Of a DNA stretch of 13,790 bases, positions 1 through 6,905 are shown piece by piece. The stretch spans positions 1 to 13,790 of the forward strand of contig JAIPIM010000073.1 of assembly GCA_021734725.1 (NCBI GenBank), written 5' to 3'. The notes beneath the pieces were generated by a model, which was not told the DNA's origin, made no database searches, and was given only the letters and a program-made list of their open reading frames with translations. The stretch is from Minisyncoccota bacterium (GTDB taxonomy: Bacteria > Verrucomicrobiota > Lentisphaeria > Oligosphaerales > MVZH01). Within the stretch, counting starts at the first letter, position 1; each line of letters begins with the position of its first letter. The translations under genes and the position numbers were made by a program.

Positions 1-36
1 ACCACACACTCACACACTCACAGACTCACACACCCA
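1..36. repeat. CA-rich low-complexity tract over the ispE stop codon
   Basis: An imperfect tandem of CACACTCA-like units runs from the window edge to about position 36 and may continue beyond it. It contains the ispE stop codon (TCA at 10-12 on the plus strand) and encodes the last residues of the protein (V-C-E-S-V-S-V). The end of IspE is therefore written in a simple repeat that could change length by slippage. No function is evident. Confidence 0.6.
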
Positions 37-858
37 ATACGCCCGCACAAAAGAGTCACGGACAGCGCTCGCCGCACGTTGTGCCACGCCGACTTCCTCG
101 TGCACGCCAAAAACCGTGGGACCACTCCCCGTGAGCCGCGCCGCAAGGGCCCCCTGTTCCTCGAGAAACGTCATAATCAACTCGATCACCGGAAACTTCC
201 TGCACACCGGCACTTCGAATGCATTGAACATGTGTCGTGCGGCACGTGTCAGGTCTCCCTTCGCCATTGCCAGAGTCAAGTCATCGAGCGACGCAGCCGG
301 ATGGCCTCCAACCGGAACATGCCCGTATGCCCACGGCGTCGGGACAGGGAATCCCGCATTAACGAGAACATAGTGCGGTTTCATGCGGCATTCCACGGGC
401 GTAAGCACGTCGCCAATCCCTTCCCCCACGCACGGGACAGGATTCAGGAAATACGGCACATCGGCCCCGAGTTTCCGCGCCACACCCGCCAGGATGTCCT
501 CCGTCAACGGATGATCATACATCTCATTGAGCGCCTGTAACACCGCCGCCGCATCCGAACTACCGCCGGCGAGTCCCGCCGCAGCGGGGATATGCTTGCG
601 AAGATGAATGTGCCATCCCGTATCGATGCCGACTGCTTCACGGAACGCGGACGCCGCTTTCCAGCACAGATTATCCTCATTGCCCGGCAGATCGTCCCGG
701 TCCGTGGTCACCTTAAGGCCCGTTCCAGATACAATATCAAGCTCGTCAGTCAATCCGGGCAGTGGGTAAAAAACGGTCTCCAAGTCGTGGTAGCCGTCCT
801 CACGCCGTGCAACAACGTTCAGAAACAAATTGAGTTTGGCCGGTGCATACACCCGCAC
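10..858 (-). CDS. ispE: 4-diphosphocytidyl-2-C-methyl-D-erythritol kinase (IspE)
   Basis: This GHMP-family kinase phosphorylates the 2-hydroxyl of CDP-methylerythritol with ATP, in the cytoplasmic MEP pathway to isoprenoid precursors. The predicted protein has 282 residues, close to the usual 280-300. Visible motifs are the N-terminal PAKLN (catalytic Lys8), the ATP-binding PAAAGLAGGSSDAAA (91-105), GADVPYF with the catalytic Asp133, and the C-terminal LTGSGPTVFG. The start is a GTG at 858: the homologous region begins there, and AGGAG lies just upstream on the minus strand. An ATG 48 bases earlier (906) would add 16 residues unlike the family. One oddity is the segment after GADVPYF, which reads FLNPVPCVGEGIGD where a glycine-rich loop is usual. 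It lies downstream of the aldolase gene on the same strand, 202 bp away with a repeat between them, so co-transcription is uncertain. Confidence 0.93.
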   Translation of the reverse strand: MRVYAPAKLNLFLNVVARREDGYHDLETVFYPLPGLTDELDIVSGTGLKVTTDRDDLPGNEDNLCWKAASAFREAVGIDTGWHIHLRKHIPAAAGLAGGSSDAAAVLQALNEMYDHPLTEDILAGVARKLGADVPYFLNPVPCVGEGIGDVLTPVECRMKPHYVLVNAGFPVPTPWAYGHVPVGGHPAASLDDLTLAMAKGDLTRAARHMFNAFEVPVCRKFPVIELIMTFLEEQGALAARLTGSGPTVFGVHEEVGVAQRAASAVRDSFVRAYWVCESVSV

Positions 859-917
859 GTTACAAAACTCCTTTCTCCTGAAAGATGAAGGATAAGTCCA
901 CTCCAAAAAGTACGTTG

Positions 918-1034
918 TGGCAGAAACAACGCATAATACGCCTCCAGACGTCGCAGGTTTCAGTGTTCAGGTGTCAGGTTTCATAAGGCACACGTACCAG
1001 TCCCGTAGATGGTTGAGGGTTATTCCCGAAACCT
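918..1034. repeat. Dispersed intergenic repeat, copy 1
   Basis: This 117-bp stretch between ispE and the aldolase gene recurs in the same orientation at 11598-11708. There are about 8 mismatches over roughly 110 aligned positions, plus a 7-base and a 1-base length difference. Both copies start with TGGCAGAAACAACGCAT and end with TTATTCCCGAAACCT. AGGTTTC near the left and GAAACCT at the right end can pair. In this copy GTCAGGTTTC (973-982) also pairs with GAAACCTGAC (1035-1044), just past the end. No protein is encoded. It looks like a small non-autonomous or REP-like element, but two copies cannot settle that. Confidence 0.8.
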
Positions 1035-1060
1035 GAAACCTGACGGCTGCCGGCGATCCC

Positions 1061-2971
1061 TCATGCCAACATCACCTGCCCGCCTGTGATCGGCACGGCC
1101 TGACCGGTTTCGTATGTCTGATTAACCAAATACAGAATCGTATTGACCACGTCCGCTGGACGACAGCCGCGCCCCATGGGCACCTTACCCTCGTAAAACC
1201 GCTTCACATCCTCAATCGTCTCCGCGCCCGGCACCTTACCCGTACGCAGATACTGCACGAAAAGCCCATTTTCGGGATCACTCCACAGGGGACCCTCCAG
1301 ATAATTACCGGGGCAGACACTGTTGACTTTTATGTGCTCCTCCACCAATTCCTTGGCAAAACTCTGTGTCATGCCGATGGTACCGAATTTGCTGCCTGCA
1401 TACGCGGCATTCCGGTTGCTGCCCTCAAGACCGCTCTTGGAATTAACCTGAATGATATCGCTCCACAGTGCATCGTCACTCGCACCGTTCTGCTTCGCCA
1501 TCACCGGCGCTATATGTTTGACACACAGGAAATAGCCGGTGTAATTAACATCCGTCACAAACTGCCAGTTGCGCAGCGTCATTTCTCGAACCGAGCCCGC
1601 TCTCAGGACTCCGGCATTGGCTATAAACACGTCACATCCGCCGCACGTTCGCACCACTTCAGCCACCATCCCGCGCACAGACTCTTCGTCAGCAACATTC
1701 ACAGGCACTGAAAAGGCCGAGTGCGAACCGTATTTTCTCTCCAGCTCCGCCGCTGCTTCTCTTGCACCTTCCTCGTTCAAATCGGCCACTGCCACCACGG
1801 CGCCGGCCGCGGCCAGGCCATCGGCGATACCCAAGCCAAATCCCTGGGCCGCCCCCGTGACAACACAGATCCGGCCTCGCAAGCCTCCGGCCCCGGCACC
1901 GCCGGAAACCTTTTTACGATGCGCCTCCACCTCCCAATTTTCGATGAATTGTCGAGCACGATTGGAAAGGTAATTGGGACCTCCAAATGCGTGGGTAAGT
2001 TGTTCCACCAGCGCGCCATCCCGCGCGGCAGTCATCACTGCCCGGGCATCGTTCAAAGTCTCCCCACAAGCAAACACGGCTTTCCCCGCCACGCTCACAA
2101 TCTTTGGCACCCCCACCTCCTTCACATGCTGCTCGTATTCTTCTTGGTCAAAACCACCAAGATAGGGGTATGAACCGGCATACACCACATGATCCGGCGA
2201 CAGGGGGCCCTCCGCCGGATCGAACGGCTCGGCCGCACAAACGGTTGCGCGGTGTGTCGGACCGCCAGCCCATGCTCGCAACACTGGCGCGTATTCCTGA
2301 ACAGCCTCGCTGTCCACCCGACCCGTTGTCAATGCAACCGACTCCCCCGTCTCGTTATAGGCCGTCATCAGCGTATCCATGACGTCGTCGTACGCCCGCC
2401 GTATCTCGTCAAGGCTGTCAGCACCGACAAAAACGCCGTGATTTTGCAGGAACAGGACAATAACTCCGTCTCCTCCGGTCTCCTTTACTCTCTGCATGCG
2501 CTTATGGACCGCGTGCGCCAGCACACAGCCGGGGTCCGTATAATCCATCCAAAGAGCATTCGGAAAAAGCTGTCGGCACGTTTGCCGTCCGTCAACCGCG
2601 CACGTCATGCCATTGACTGCCGCCGGGTGCAGGTGTACGACATAGCGACGCGGGATTGCCTCATGCACCGGCGCCTCCACCGACGGGCGCCCGCTCTCGG
2701 GAGGCCGCACTGCCGCCAGCATCAGTTGTTTGGCTCGGGCTTCACGTGCTTCCGCTTCCGTCGGAAGAGACTCAGTAAATAAGCGCCGGAGTTCCACCCG
2801 ATCCATGGCAAGAAACTGCTCCGCCGTGATGGTTGCCAACGCCACCCCGCTCGGCTTGATGTACAACGTCTCGGTATCTTTGTACGATGTATTCCCGCCA
2901 CCGAGAAATACGTATTCCAAGTCGCCTCCATAACGGCGCGAGCAATCGGCTAATTCCTGAAGTTCCTTCAT
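1061..2971 (-). CDS. Bifunctional class II aldolase / short-chain dehydrogenase fusion
   Basis: The 636-residue protein has two enzyme domains. Residues about 1-350 are a class II (zinc) aldolase/adducin domain, with a GGGNTS phosphate-binding loop (24-29), E104, the zinc-ligand pair in VVHLHP (H113, H115) and a third His in QNHG (H178). Residues about 365-636 are an NAD(P)-dependent SDR: TGAAQGFGLG nucleotide motif (372-381), NAG (452-454), QVNSKSG with the catalytic Ser, and YAGSK (Tyr524, Lys528). The fold order matches RhaD/YuxG-type rhamnulose-1-phosphate aldolase/lactaldehyde dehydrogenase fusions. The SDR part, from memory, is closest to sorbitol-6-phosphate dehydrogenase (NSKSG, KVPMGRGC, TGGQVM near the C-terminus). 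The substrate is probably a deoxy-sugar or sugar phosphate, but which one cannot be read from sequence. AGGAG lies about 10 bases before the ATG. No sugar transporter, kinase or isomerase gene is adjacent in this window. Confidence 0.88.
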   Translation of the reverse strand: MKELQELADCSRRYGGDLEYVFLGGGNTSYKDTETLYIKPSGVALATITAEQFLAMDRVELRRLFTESLPTEAEAREARAKQLMLAAVRPPESGRPSVEAPVHEAIPRRYVVHLHPAAVNGMTCAVDGRQTCRQLFPNALWMDYTDPGCVLAHAVHKRMQRVKETGGDGVIVLFLQNHGVFVGADSLDEIRRAYDDVMDTLMTAYNETGESVALTTGRVDSEAVQEYAPVLRAWAGGPTHRATVCAAEPFDPAEGPLSPDHVVYAGSYPYLGGFDQEEYEQHVKEVGVPKIVSVAGKAVFACGETLNDARAVMTAARDGALVEQLTHAFGGPNYLSNRARQFIENWEVEAHRKKVSGGAGAGGLRGRICVVTGAAQGFGLGIADGLAAAGAVVAVADLNEEGAREAAAELERKYGSHSAFSVPVNVADEESVRGMVAEVVRTCGGCDVFIANAGVLRAGSVREMTLRNWQFVTDVNYTGYFLCVKHIAPVMAKQNGASDDALWSDIIQVNSKSGLEGSNRNAAYAGSKFGTIGMTQSFAKELVEEHIKVNSVCPGNYLEGPLWSDPENGLFVQYLRTGKVPGAETIEDVKRFYEGKVPMGRGCRPADVVNTILYLVNQTYETGQAVPITGGQVMLA

Positions 2972-3018
2972 GTCACTCTGACTCCTGATTCATACATTGA
3001 CAGCTCCGCAGAATGTTT

Positions 3019-3043
3019 AATCCGTGAATCGGATTTTCGGATT
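3019..3043. promoter_or_regulatory. Palindrome with a third half-site in the divergent intergenic region
   Basis: AATCCG and CGGATT form a perfect 6-bp inverted repeat around the 5-base spacer TGAAT (3019-3035). A further CGGATT follows at 3038-3043. It lies 48 bp upstream of the aldolase start and 200 bp upstream of the divergent FHA gene. It could be an operator, or a leader hairpin in the aldolase mRNA. No regulator gene is present to support either reading. Confidence 0.3.
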
Positions 3044-3242
3044 TTGAGGTAACACAAGATAGCGACTCTCCAAAGGCTTTCTAATCTCAGAGGTTTTTTC
3101 TTGACAACTTTGCATTCCGGTCTGGCTCACAGTATTAGTAAGACGCAACGTAAAAAGATGTCAGCTCCATGGTGAGAACGACTGTTGTACCTGTCGGCCC
3201 TGCTGACGTGACTCAACGCCACAACTGATTGCGAGGGAATAA

Positions 3243-3647
3243 ATGCCGTTTCTGAAGTACACAAAAGAGGGGACCGTGGTGCAACGGGAGTTGCGGTCGC
3301 CTGACACAACCATCGGGCGTGCATCCGAATGCAGTATCTCAATTAAAAACGACGCGGAGATCAGTAGATACCACTGCTCCGTCCAGCGGAAAGACAAAGA
3401 CACATTTGTCGTACTCGACACCTCATCCAAGAACGGCACTTACCTGAATGGCGAGCGTCTCTTGGACGAAGAGGTCGAACTCAAGGATGAGGATCGTATT
3501 CGCGTTGGACACACTGTCCTTACGTTTTTGAAAGAGAAAGACAGCAGTACGATTAAGGCGCTCGAAGATGTTGCGCAGGAAATGGAGCAAGGAAAGGGAT
3601 ACCAGACAATCCTTCGCGAAATCGTCAAGAAGGACGGCCGGCGCTAA
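3243..3647 (+). CDS. Stand-alone FHA-domain protein
   Basis: A 134-residue protein made almost entirely of one forkhead-associated domain, a module that binds phosphothreonine peptides. The recognition residues are intact: IGR (24-26), ISRYHC (40-45, with Ser41, Arg42, His44) and SSKNGTYLNG (61-70, with Asn64). The last strand is RIRVGHTVLTFL (85-96). A charged, probably helical tail of about 35 residues follows and ends in RRIVKK-like basic residues. There is no signal peptide or membrane segment, so it is likely cytoplasmic. GAGGG lies just upstream of the ATG. It is first in the plus-strand series, 70 bp before fxsA. No Ser/Thr kinase or phosphatase gene is in the window, so its partner is unknown. 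It may be an adaptor for a phosphorylated protein encoded elsewhere. Confidence 0.85.
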   Translation: MPFLKYTKEGTVVQRELRSPDTTIGRASECSISIKNDAEISRYHCSVQRKDKDTFVVLDTSSKNGTYLNGERLLDEEVELKDEDRIRVGHTVLTFLKEKDSSTIKALEDVAQEMEQGKGYQTILREIVKKDGRR

Positions 3648-3677
3648 CCTGAACACCGCGTCTTTCCGAGCTGCCGT

Positions 3678-3683
3678 TATAAT
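3678..3683 (+). promoter_or_regulatory. Possible -10 box upstream of fxsA
   Basis: A perfect TATAAT lies 34 bp before the fxsA start, in the gap after the FHA gene. No convincing -35 hexamer is found at 16-18 bp spacing, so this is only a weak promoter candidate for the fxsA-cls pair. Confidence 0.3.
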
Positions 3684-3717
3684 GGAACTTCTTTTATCTT
3701 TTACATTGGATTAGCCA

Positions 3718-4191
3718 ATGCACACCTTGTTCGTTCTCATTCTTCTTTTCATCGGATTGCCGTTGCTTGAACTGGGTATTCTGTTCCACGTAAGTGACTT
3801 CATCGGGGCGTTTAACACATTTGCCCTCGTCATTCTTACGGGCGTTCTCGGAGCTGGATTGGCACGGTGGCAGGGTATCTCCGTACTACGACGCATCCGT
3901 TCGGAAATGCAGCGCGGAAGCGTCCCGGCCGCGGAACTCGCGGATGGGTTCTTAATCTTTTCGGCGGGGCTCGTGCTCATCACACCTGGATTAATCACCG
4001 ATACAGTCGGCTTTCTGCTGCTGATTCCCCCAGTGCGCGCAACCATACGACGGGCACTTGTAGGCAGCCTCCGCAAACGGTTCAGCGGCCGTGCCGATGT
4101 GCACTTTGTCAACCCACAGCAGGCAACGCGGGACACCAAGCCGCAAGATAACGTAATCGAGGTAACCGCCAAAGACGTTACGGACGAATGA
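3718..4191 (+). CDS. fxsA: FxsA family membrane protein
   Basis: A 157-residue integral membrane protein of the FxsA family, named after the E. coli protein whose overproduction relieves F-plasmid exclusion of phage T7. Its cellular role is otherwise poorly defined. Hydrophobic stretches are seen at about residues 3-24, 29-46 and 77-104. Family features include the N-terminal PLLELGILFHV, the central GAGLARWQG (about 45-53) and the LITPGLITDTVGFLLLIPPVR block (about 84-104). A basic segment and a polar tail follow (about residues 107-157). No strong Shine-Dalgarno sequence precedes the ATG. The stop codon overlaps the start of the cardiolipin synthase gene (ATGA), so the two are probably translationally coupled. 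The pairing suggests a link to the membrane, but no more specific role can be inferred. Confidence 0.85.
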   Translation: MHTLFVLILLFIGLPLLELGILFHVSDFIGAFNTFALVILTGVLGAGLARWQGISVLRRIRSEMQRGSVPAAELADGFLIFSAGLVLITPGLITDTVGFLLLIPPVRATIRRALVGSLRKRFSGRADVHFVNPQQATRDTKPQDNVIEVTAKDVTDE

Positions 4192-5711
4192 CACCAAACA
4201 TCCCTGCAACCCTGTTCCCCGTCGCCATTGTCTGGCGCTGGGTGCCGCTGTACACCCTAATCCACATACTCGTGTTCGCTCTTGTTGTCTTCCATTGCCT
4301 GAAAACACGACGAGAACCTACATCCGCCATCCTGTGGATTTTCGTGGCATGGGCCTTTCCTGTTCTTGGCGCGCTGTTCTATTTGTCTTTCGGCATTAAC
4401 CGAATCGATGCCAAGGCCTGGCTTAAGCAACAGGCAGACAGGGAACTTTTGGAGAAGCGGCAGGTTTACACCGCGACGGAAGAGCCACCGCTTGTCTACT
4501 GGGAAGCTGTCCACACCGGTGGAACGGCCACATTGCCGAAAACATTGGCGAACCAGTCAAACGAAACCATGGACGCCGTACTGACCGATTATCCGCTTTT
4601 GGCCGGTAACGCCGTACAGCTGTTGATTAATGGCGATGAAGCATATCCGGCCATGCTTCAAGCCATCGAGTCGGCAGAACAGCACATCCACCTGCAAAGC
4701 TTCATCATAGGCAACGACTGCGTCGGCAGGCGTTTTCTTGATGCGTTGGCTGAAAAGGCCCAGGAAGGGGTCCGCGTTCGCGTACTCTTTGACCGGTTCG
4801 GCTCTACACACGCGGTTCTGGGCGGTCTCTTCCGGAAGTATCGGAAAGTACCCAACATGCAGCTCATCGGCTGGACGCAGGCAAACCCTGTAAAACGTCA
4901 GTTTCAGATTAACTTGCGGAACCATCGAAAAGTACTGGTGGTTGACGGCAAGACGGCCTTCGCCGGCGGAATCAACATCAGTGACATCAATACGACGGAC
5001 CCCGGCCCCCTTGAAGTCCTGGATTATCATTTCGCGCTGTCCGGCCCCATTGTCCAGGAACTGCAGTATTCTTTCCTGAAAGACTGGTATTTCATGACCG
5101 ACGAAAAACCGGGAGATCTTCTGACAAAAGCCCATTTTCCAGCAGTCGACAACGCCGGACAAGCGTACGTCCGAGTCGTTAACAGCAGTCCGACGAACAC
5201 GGAGATGGGGATCGTCACCGATGTCTTTTTCAGTGGCATCGTGTCGGCACGGAAAGACTTGATTATTCTGACGCCGTACTTCGTTCCAGGCCCGGATATC
5301 CTGCAGGCACTTCGGGCAACCGCACTTCGGGGGGTACGCGTCCAGCTCATCGTACCAAAGAGAAACAACCATTTCTATGCCGGACTTGCGGGGAAGGCTC
5401 TTTATGAAGAACTGCTCGCGGCCGGGGTCACAATCTACGAACGCAAGCCGCCATTTATTCACGCCAAAGCATTCGTCGTGGACGACACGCTCGCGATCAT
5501 TGGCACCGCTAACTTCGACCACCGCAGCCTGCGACTGAATTATGAAACAAATCTGGCGGTCTACGACCAGAGCTTTATGTACAATGTTAAGCGCGCGCTT
5601 AACGCGGAAATCGAAAACAGCACGCCAATTGACCTCGCAACGTGGCGCGAACGACCGCTGCACCATCGGCTCGCACAGAATTTGTGCAACCTCATGACGC
5701 CCATCCTGTGA
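4188..5711 (+). CDS. cls: Cardiolipin synthase (phospholipase D family)
   Basis: A 507-residue membrane enzyme that joins two phosphatidylglycerol molecules into cardiolipin and glycerol at the inner membrane. Two N-terminal membrane segments lie at about residues 18-38 and 46-68, as in ClsA-type enzymes. Two PLD catalytic HKD motifs are complete: HRKVLVVD (H246, K248, D253) followed by AGGINISD, and HAKAFVVD (H425, K427, D432) followed by GTANFDHRS. Length and domain order are normal for ClsA. The ATG overlaps the fxsA stop by 4 bp and has only a weak ribosome binding site, consistent with coupled translation. The gene is followed by a 341-bp region carrying hairpin repeats, so it probably ends its transcription unit. 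The sequence shows nothing abnormal. Confidence 0.93.
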   Translation: MTPNIPATLFPVAIVWRWVPLYTLIHILVFALVVFHCLKTRREPTSAILWIFVAWAFPVLGALFYLSFGINRIDAKAWLKQQADRELLEKRQVYTATEEPPLVYWEAVHTGGTATLPKTLANQSNETMDAVLTDYPLLAGNAVQLLINGDEAYPAMLQAIESAEQHIHLQSFIIGNDCVGRRFLDALAEKAQEGVRVRVLFDRFGSTHAVLGGLFRKYRKVPNMQLIGWTQANPVKRQFQINLRNHRKVLVVDGKTAFAGGINISDINTTDPGPLEVLDYHFALSGPIVQELQYSFLKDWYFMTDEKPGDLLTKAHFPAVDNAGQAYVRVVNSSPTNTEMGIVTDVFFSGIVSARKDLIILTPYFVPGPDILQALRATALRGVRVQLIVPKRNNHFYAGLAGKALYEELLAAGVTIYERKPPFIHAKAFVVDDTLAIIGTANFDHRSLRLNYETNLAVYDQSFMYNVKRALNAEIENSTPIDLATWRERPLHHRLAQNLCNLMTPIL

Positions 5712-5762
5712 CCGCCTTGGAGTGCTGAACAGCCACGCACCTCTCCCCCCGGCAAGCCTCAA

Positions 5763-5830
5763 AAGTAAAACGGATCTCCAGACCTGCCAATGCGCCGACC
5801 CGCGGCCCGGAGGACCGCGTTACAATCCGG
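5763..5830. repeat. Two-hairpin intergenic repeat unit, copy A
   Basis: This is the first of two 68-bp units repeated in tandem with a 5-base spacer (57 of 68 positions identical). It runs from AAGTAAAACGG to TTACAATCCGG. The 3' half can fold as CGCGG-CCCGGAGGA-CCGCG. The 5' half has ATCTCC in a weaker, imperfect hairpin. It is non-coding and lies between cls and thrH. Confidence 0.8.
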
Positions 5831-5835
5831 CGCAC

Positions 5836-5903
5836 AAGTAAAGCGGGTCTCCAGCCCCGCAGACGCGCCGGTCCGCGGCCCGGAGAGCCGCGTTACAATC
5901 CGG
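5836..5903. repeat. Two-hairpin intergenic repeat unit, copy B
   Basis: The second 68-bp unit, 73 bp in phase from the first. It folds as two small hairpins: GCGGG (5843-5847) with CCCGC (5856-5860), loop TCTCCAGC; and CGCGG (5874-5878) with CCGCG (5888-5892), loop CCCGGAGAG. The loop sequences TCTCC (5848-5852) and GGAGA (5882-5886) are perfectly complementary and could pair with each other. The unit is non-coding. A diverged relative lies at 11771-11837. Confidence 0.8.
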
Positions 5904-6052
5904 TTTCTCACGGATTCAGGCTTGACATTGCTGTCGAGATCGGACATCCATGCTGGCAAAACACGGGATTCCGTTGTATGGTGTGCGCCTGCGTAGCTTC
6001 GAAGCATTACAAACGAGTTGTTGACAACATATCGACCTCTCAGGAGCACACC

Positions 6053-6676
6053 ATGAGCACTCTTCCCACATTAATCGCCATGGACCTTGAAGGCGTCCTG
6101 GTCCCGGAAATATGGATTGCGGTAGCCGAGAAAACCGGTATAGAAAAACTGCGCCTGACCACACGTGACATCTCGGACTATGACGAATTAATGCGCGGAC
6201 GCCTGAACCTTCTCAGCGAGCACAACCTGACAATTCACGATATTCAAGCGGTCATAGCGACACTGGATCCCCTGCCCGGGGCGGAAGACTTTGTGGACGA
6301 GGTCCGGACCAAACACCAACTTGTGATCCTCTCGGATACATACTATGAGTTTGCCGCACCGCTCATGCAGAAACTGGGGCGCCCCACCCTGTTCTGCAAT
6401 TCGCTGAAAATTGACAACCGTGGCATGATCGCCGACTATATACTGCGTCAGAAAGACGGTAAACGACACGCGGTAGAAGCATTCATGCGCCTCAATTTTC
6501 ATGTCACGGCGGTTGGTGACTCCTACAACGACACGACGATGCTGGCCGCCGCGCATGCGGGAATCCTCTTCCGTCCGCCGGACAATGTGATAGCCGAATT
6601 CCCCCAGTTCCCGGTGGCCACGGACTATGAGACACTGCGTCGGCACGTTGCGCAATCCACGCAGGATGAGTCTTAG
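6053..6676 (+). CDS. thrH: ThrH-type HAD phosphatase (phosphoserine phosphatase / homoserine phosphotransferase)
   Basis: A 207-residue HAD-superfamily enzyme closely resembling Pseudomonas ThrH, which dephosphorylates phosphoserine and can transfer the phosphate to homoserine. It therefore links serine and threonine synthesis in the cytoplasm. From memory, the N-terminal MDLEGVLVPEIWIAVAEKTG, RQKDGKR, GDSYNDTTML and AHAGILF blocks follow that enzyme almost residue by residue. The HAD motifs are present: motif I D11-L-E13-G (DxE instead of DxD is normal in ThrH), motif II Ser94 in LSDT, and motif IV GDSYND (Asp156, Asp160). The start at 6053 is preceded by CAGGAG and matches the family; an in-frame start 25 codons earlier (5978) gives an extension with no family support. 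It is monocistronic in this view, flanked by the repeat region and by a tRNA gene. No serine or threonine pathway partner is adjacent. Confidence 0.9.
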   Translation: MSTLPTLIAMDLEGVLVPEIWIAVAEKTGIEKLRLTTRDISDYDELMRGRLNLLSEHNLTIHDIQAVIATLDPLPGAEDFVDEVRTKHQLVILSDTYYEFAAPLMQKLGRPTLFCNSLKIDNRGMIADYILRQKDGKRHAVEAFMRLNFHVTAVGDSYNDTTMLAAAHAGILFRPPDNVIAEFPQFPVATDYETLRRHVAQSTQDES

Positions 6677-6749
6677 CCCTTTCGGGTTTAGCCAGTCCTC
6701 AGTCGTCCGTCGTCCGTCGCTCTCGTTGGCGGATCGCGGGTGGCGCCTC

Positions 6750-6779
6750 TTGCTTTTGCCTCATCCTGTGACACATTAT
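6750..6779 (+). promoter_or_regulatory. Weak promoter candidate for the tRNA-Arg gene
   Basis: TTGCTT (6750-6755) and CATTAT (6774-6779) are separated by 18 bp and end 23 bp before the mature tRNA. Both hexamers match the sigma-70 consensus only partly. The position fits, but the sequence evidence is modest. Confidence 0.3.
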
Positions 6780-6802
6780 TCCGCTAAACTGGCAAACAGG
6801 AT

Positions 6803-6879
<77 letters not shown>

Positions 6880-6888
6880 TCTACTTGC

Positions 6889-6905
6889 AGGAAAGGCTTT
6901 TTCCT
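6889..6905 (+). promoter_or_regulatory. Hairpin containing the leuC ribosome binding site
   Basis: AGGAAA (6889-6894) and TTTCCT (6900-6905) form a 6-bp perfect stem with a 5-base loop, ending directly against the leuC ATG. The AGGA is the only plausible Shine-Dalgarno sequence, so folding would mask it. This could tune leuC translation, or it may be chance in a short leader. Confidence 0.4.

Noticed and set aside
3101..3106. Perfect TTGACA as a -35 for the FHA gene
   Set aside because: No acceptable -10 at 15-19 bp; the nearest TATTAG is too far downstream.
4557..5762. Minus-strand open frame of 401 codons over the cardiolipin synthase gene
   Set aside because: Antisense shadow of a gene with both HKD motifs intact; no domain of its own.
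5922..5927. TTGACA as a -35 for thrH
   Set aside because: The sequence at the expected -10 position (catcca and neighbours) does not resemble TATAAT.
6677..6689. CCC-TTTC-GGG followed by TTT after thrH as an intrinsic terminator
   Set aside because: A 3-bp stem and three T are too little for termination.
6703..6719. TCGTCCG tandem repeat (two and a half units) as a CRISPR-like or regulatory repeat
   Set aside because: Too short and too few units; no spacer pattern.
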